Below are positions 58,899 to 64,000 of a stretch of DNA of 64,000 nucleotides, piece after piece; within the stretch, counting starts at the first letter, position 1, and each line of letters starts with the position of its first letter. The DNA is from Nageia nagi (Eukaryota > Pinophyta), in assembly GCA_050084985.1 (NCBI GenBank), contig JBITNC010000001.1, positions 163,494,001-163,558,000 of the forward strand. The letters are read 5' to 3'. The notes under the pieces are model-generated. The model saw only the letters and a program-made list of their open reading frames with translations, was not told the origin of the DNA and made no database searches. The translations under genes and the position numbers were made by a program.

Positions 58899-59265
58899 AT
58901 AGTGATGGTTAGTTTTAATCCAATCAACAAAGTTGATCACAAAGGTGATGGTTAATAATCCAAACAAAAAAGGTGATCTTAAATCAAACATAGTGATGGT
59001 TAGTTTCAACCCAACTCACAAAGGTGATCATAAAGCAAACATAGTGATGATTAGTTTCAACCAAACCAATAAAGGTGATCATAAAGGTGATGGTTAATAA
59101 CCCAACCACCAAAGGTGTTCATAAAGCATATAAAATTTCATCACAATGAATTATATCATTGCAAGTATCATTTTCCCTAGATACCACTTGGATTCATCAT
59201 AATTGACTATGCCATTGTAGGTACCCTTTACCTTAGGTAACATTGGGAAGTTGTGTCCACACTAT
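58899..59265. repeat. Two adjacent short tandem repeats
   Basis: 58,899-59,128: units beginning atagtgatggttagttt(c)aa and ending aaaggtgat-ataaa, with copies near 58,899, 58,990 and 59,041 and shortened ones near 58,943 and 59,084. 59,128-59,255: two ~64-bp copies (tcatcacaatgaattatatcattg and tcatcataattgactatgccattg, each followed by tag-tacc). Confidence 0.8.
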
Positions 59266-59269
59266 TGAT

Positions 59270-60640
59270 GGTTAATTATATCCCAACCAAAAAAGGATAT
59301 GAGCATATAATTTTAAAACATAGTAAAATAGGATCTTTCATTTCCTTTATATTTTTCTTATATGTAAGTATCATAAATGAAAGAAACTCATAACAAGATT
59401 TTATTTCCACTAGATATAACAATGATAAAGGAGTGTAAATGAAATAAATATTGCTAAATATCACTTTACTCAAAATAACATTTGAAAACATAAGCATTGA
59501 ATATTACTCCCAAATGTAGTGTACTTGTGAATTAAAAAAGATGTAGAGTTAATAACACTCCCTTTACAATTTCCTGGAGGCATGCCCCTAAATCTTTTCC
59601 TTTGGAAAATATTGCATTTACTTGTTCTTTTACCCAATGCTAGCATTGAGGAACATATGTATCTTTGAAACACTTATGAGAGTGATCAAATCATCTAGCT
59701 TTGAAGAAATAAATTTGAATATGCTAATAATTTAGAAAAATTACACATAAAATTACTTACCTACTAGTACTAGCATTGCCCTTAGCACTAGTGCTAATAA
59801 GCTTAAATTTATTTTATCAAATTTTATTTTGATACCTTTTCTTATCATGGAGATTTTAGGAAATTATTCTTGAGGTAAATTATGGTTGTTTACTATAGCA
59901 ATTTAATGTGTCTCAAAGTTTGTATCCTATTTAGAGTTTTAAATAGGGGAATATCTTTCTAATTTATCATTATCTCGTGTGAGGGAGATTTGAAGTTTTT
60001 TTGGGTTTATGGTGATTTTTTGGAGGTATACTTAAGGTTTTATCAATGATTTATGATCGAGGCTATGGAGGTCCAAATTAACAAACAAGATGGTCATAAG
60101 ACTCATGTTTTATGATGCAACCCTAACTCTTATCTTGTTGTGAGTTCCAAATGACCTAACTCTTCTCATTTTCCCTTGTTTCATGGTTGGAATAAAGTTT
60201 ATTTTGAATTTCATGGTTTGGTTTTTGTTTAAAATTCCATGTATGGTTAAGTTCTAGGGCTTCCATATTTTAGGGGTTTTTTTTATCTTTGTTTTGTAGG
60301 ATTTATTCATTATATAACTATTTTCATGTTTAGGAAGTGCCCTAAAATTCTTGTATGTGCATTGTGAAGGATGCCCAATGCTAGCATTGGGGTGTTAAGT
60401 ATCCCAATGCCAACTTTGGGAAAATAACATAACCAAAATTTTGTGTGCTTGTGTACATTCATTTTGCTTTTGTAAAATAAAAGTAAATATGAAAAATAAT
60501 TTTTTTATGAAAATATATATACTTACTTGTATGTTCTTTAATTGATGTAGGCTCATTCACACATCATTGTACTTAAGCCATGAAGTAAGATATGGGAAAT
60601 TACCCCACACCTAATATGAGGACCTCGACTAGGAGGTACT
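59270..60640. other. No gene recognised
   Basis: AT-rich. Motifs related to tagcattgg recur at 59,640, 59,770 and 60,380. No coding frame. Confidence 0.5.
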
Positions 60641-60689
60641 TATAAAATTGATACAGGTTAGGGTCAGATATTTTCTTAAGTTACCCTAT

Positions 60690-62200
60690 GTGAAGGTTGA
60701 AAAGCATACGTTAAGAACCTTGCTTGAGTGTTGGTATGATATCAATAACATGTTTCACCTTCATATAAGTGAAATGACCATAACTCTTTAGGATGTACAT
60801 AATATTTTGAGAGTGTTTGTGAAGGGGACTAAGATGAAGGATAACTTGACTCTTATGGTTACAGTTGAGAATGCAAAATGGATAACCAGCTTGGAGGAAT
60901 ACCATGCAAGTAAAATGGGAGCCTATATCCATAAAGTGGTTCACAAAAGGCCTCAAACAAAAATATATCCTGTATTGATAGTGGCTACATGCATTGATAG
61001 TATAATCTATCCTAATAAGAACCATGAAGTGTTTATGCTAGCTATGATGAATATTGTGAGGAAGATGGCTCAGGGATACAAGTTTTCATGGGTTCCATAT
61101 GTAGTTGCATAAATATATCATGATTTGTATAACTTTGTATTAGTTCTCAAGAATGGGTGAAGGGTAGCTCACACCTATGTGCTTTAGTGTTGGAACCTCA
61201 AGCATATTATGTTATTTAGACCTTTGGAGTTACTTATATATGTAGAAGATGAGACACTACCAAAATGGAGTAGGTGGTCCATTGTGAGGTGGATGAGTAG
61301 GATACATGATACACTAAAAATGTTATGTAAGGTGGTTGATAATTTGATAAAGGATGATGTAATCTATGACCTTTATGATTGTGTGAGGTGGCATGTGAGT
61401 GCTTATGAGTTGAGTTAGCAAATAGCACCATGATACCTTCAATTAAAAAAAAGATTTTATGGATCCATATAAACTTGAAAGAGGAAAAATACAATTCAAG
61501 TGAGGATAAGTAATACCTCCTTCTTCCCATTAAATCATTCGCACAATTGTGAGACAAATAATTAATCCTTGTGAGGTTGAGGTTATACTTAAATGGAATA
61601 GTAACTAATACCCTCCATAACATACAAACCACTACCCCTTGGGATATATGTCAATGAATAACTAAAGGCAATAATTGAGGGTGAGGTTTAAGAAGAGCAT
61701 GACAATGATGATGAGGAATGTATGGAACTAGGCATGGATGAGGAGGAGAATTCACCTGATGTAACATATGTGCAAGAATATATGGATGATGTGGAGGGTT
61801 AGAAGATCCTAGTGGGCATTCCCCATGTCATTACCATTGATTACAATGTTAAGTTTGGTAAAATTATTATCTATTTTCTTGCAAAATGTTAGCTTCAATA
61901 TATATACTCATTCTTTGTGTTTGTAGCTAATGTGAAGGAATAATTGAATGTTTTGCAAGAGAAGTATGATACCTTGGATACAAAGTTGACTAAGCTATAG
62001 GAGACACTGATAGCTCAGGATAAGATAATTGAGGCCAAATATGAATAAATAGCTTCCCTATAATAATAACTTGAGGTTCAAAAATAAGTGATCCAAGATA
62101 TGATAACCACCCTAGATGTTGATAAAAGAAGTGCTATGTTATGCATGATATAGGAGATCCAAAAGTATGAAAAAGAGAATTAAGATCTTGTTATACACAA
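60690..62200 (+). pseudogene. Plant-mobile-domain-like gene remnant with acidic and coiled-coil tail
   Basis: The plus strand reads KHTLRTLLECWYDINNMFHL then HISEMTITL, a stop, DVHNILRVFVKGTKM, like the start of the plant mobile domain (aLvErWrpeT.tFhlp.gEmt.TL.DV..lLgl...G). It continues openly to 61,112 (EYHASKMGAYIH, WVPYVVA) and, after breaks, to ~61,430 (LYDCVRWHVSAYEL). 61,693-61,800 encodes an acidic stretch (EEHDNDDEECMELGMDEEE). A candidate intron with gt near 61,856 and ag near 61,926 precedes a heptad-like segment (VLQEKYDTLDTKLTKL) to about 62,070. At least four stops make it dead. In plants this domain occurs in MAIN-type proteins and in transposons; which applies here is unknown. 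Confidence 0.55.
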
Positions 62201-62649
62201 TGTATACTCAAAGAATCAATAATGTATATTAGAATGTGACACAAGTGCAAGATTCCCAAGTCTCTCTATGATGGAAAAAGAGAGCTCATAGAGAATAAAG
62301 TATGCATGGGGAGAGTAAAAGCTCCTAAACATGCTAATTGTAATTTTTAAACCACTTTTGACATATTAATATGAACATGCTCTTTATGGTTTCAAAATTT
62401 GTGTTATGTGCATGATGTAGTTTTTTAATATTTTGATATTTTTCAAATATTTTTGCAATATTTTTATATTTTACTAATGCATAAAGTACAAAAAATGAAA
62501 TAAAGGAAAAGTTAAGAAAAAATGATAAGCACAATGCTTGTAAGCAAACATACCTTTTTTGCATGCCTTTTTGAATCCATCAATGAAGTTGATTGATGTA
62601 TCTAGATGTTTAACTTTTATAAACTAAGGGAAGGGCTTTTTGAAGATCC

Positions 62650-63660
62650 CTAAATTTATATTTTTTCATATTGAGACCCATTCATATTCACTTAAAATTT
62701 TACCAATATCCCCTAAGTCTTGTGTTTTGTTCTTTAGTACATAAAAACCTTTTATGAGATATCCTCTATGTTCATGATAGTTGCAGAAATGATCATATCT
62801 AACATTAGGACCAAACTTTGGATCTTTGGTGGCTAGAGGAGGCAATGCCATAAGCTTCTTTTTGACCAAGAGTTATGATACTTCATCAATATTATCATAT
62901 ATAGATATGAAATTTATTTCTTATTTCTTAGGGCCTTGGGTGAACTCTATTATTTTCTTTGCAACAACTACAATGGGAATTTTAGGCTGATATTTTTATT
63001 TCTTTGTTGTAGGTGGAGTTTTATTCCTTTTATCATTTTGAAACTCTCCACAACTTATCAAGAATATTTCTATTTCAATGATTGAATGAAGAAATGTATG
63101 CAATGGCTTCTTATGATAATTGAAATATAATACCTTATATTTTTATTTTAGTAATTGAATGAATGACTGAAGTTTGTGTTTTTCATCAATGGTAAGTCTA
63201 TTGATAATTTTGTTCCAATTCTTGATAAAGGATTCAATTGTTTGACCTTCCCTTTTATTTAAGTACATTAAATTAGTAAACAAATTTTCTTATGTAATAA
63301 ATACCTTGAAAGCATCAATGAATGATATTCTAAGTTAGGTAAACTCTTGAATGTTATCATGAGGTAGCTTGTTAAACCATTTGAGAGCACCCCCTTTCAA
63401 TGTGAGAGGAAATAATTTGGCATGAAAATATCTATCCAATGTGATAACTGAAACTTCATCCTCATAAATTTGTATATGCAATTATGGATATTCATGACCT
63501 TCATATTTTGTGAATTTCAAGCTCTTATTGGTATCCATAATAGCTTCTCTTTTTCTTTGGAAAAATGGATTTCTATCTTCCTTCTTCTTTGTGATTGTTT
63601 ACCATAGGAAATTAAGAGCTCTTGAAATTGCTTATGTAACTCATTCATATCTAGAATAGG
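62650..63660 (-). pseudogene. Ty3/gypsy gag remnant with zinc-binding region
   Basis: Minus strand, several frames. 63,560-63,370 has SLKFTKYEGHEYPQ, RYFHAKLFPLTLKGGALKWFN (the gag core LxLxGxAxxWF). 63,300-63,180 has NLMYLNKREGQTIESFIKNW, matching the Q.E.Esl.eyl..w part. 62869-62666 carries FCNYHEHRGYLIKGFYVLKNK, the decayed C-x2-H-x4-H(D)-C region of plant gypsy gag, where the last Cys is Tyr. No protease or polymerase lies within reach at lower coordinates; the neighbour is the plus-strand mobile-domain remnant. Confidence 0.75.
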
Positions 63661-64000
63661 AGAAGTTTAAGATATATGGATTACCTGATATTGTTGAACA
63701 TATCTTTCAAGAGTATGAAGGAATTGAAAATATATTTTCTTGTTATTTATATCATTAATGATCTTGTGAAGAACTTACACAAATCATCCATCTAAATTAT
63801 CTGAAGATAACTTATTCATATCCTCTTTATTATGGTTGAGAAATATGGAATTCTTTATGTCATTCTATTATTGTGATCAACCAATGAAATGATTTAAGAC
63901 TTTTTAAAGAAAACACTGATATTGAATTCTCCATTCATCCTTAGGATCAAGATCATAAGAAACTATTAATGGTGTTTTATCTTTTGTTACATATATTCCC
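63661..64000. other. Window edge, no gene recognised
   Basis: This may be the N-terminal part of the gag read at lower coordinates or its leader. The frame is broken and the window ends. Confidence 0.4.

Noticed and set aside
60711-61025. 104-codon minus-strand ORF
   Set aside because: Antisense of the plant-mobile-domain-like frame, which carries the recognisable motifs.

Overview
This is plant nuclear DNA: very AT-rich, gene-poor and built almost entirely of decayed retrotransposons in several layers. One gene looks intact, a YOS1/IER3IP1-like ER-Golgi trafficking protein on the minus strand. It appears to carry an ~8 kb intron in its 5' UTR that is itself filled with transposon remains. 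Long repeat-filled introns, stray exon fragments of other genes and old LTR elements together suggest a large seed-plant genome, perhaps a conifer or other gymnosperm; that is an inference, not something the sequence proves.

Layout. 1-2.3 kb is AT-rich with no recognisable gene. 2.36-2.68 kb holds a decayed exon pair of the glycine decarboxylase P-protein. From ~2.96 to ~15.4 kb lies a nest: a LINE-type ORF1 (DUF4283 plus zinc knuckle, no ORF2) split by a complete 10.38-kb Ty1/copia element (3198-13579, minus strand, TTGGA target duplication) and by a related solo LTR (14037-14484, plus strand, GAATT target duplication). The copia element carries a 1.1-kb gag-protease segment repeated three times in tandem. 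A single hexokinase exon with both splice sites, but with an internal stop, lies at 16.5 kb. The YOS1 coding exon is at 20.5-20.7 kb and its likely 5' UTR exon at ~29 kb, with an antisense Ty3/gypsy ruin (23.4-26.3 kb) inside the intron.

29.6-30.5 kb has a Ty3/gypsy gag fragment. 32.1-33.6 kb has an unidentified retroelement-like remnant whose 3' end recurs inverted at 57.3-57.8 kb. 35.6-42 kb is a second member of the first copia family, lacking a recognisable 5' LTR. 43-49.1 kb is a Ty3/gypsy element with both LTRs, a primer-binding site and a polypurine tract, but only gag-protease inside. 49.3-50 kb is a degenerate tandem repeat. 51.2-56.6 kb is a different copia element with both LTRs. 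58.9-59.3 kb has short tandem repeats. 60.7-62.2 kb has a degenerate plant-mobile-domain-like gene, and 62.6-63.7 kb another gypsy gag.

Nothing bacterial, viral or CRISPR-like is present. The most unusual object is the copia element whose internal gag-protease triplication appears much younger than its own LTRs.
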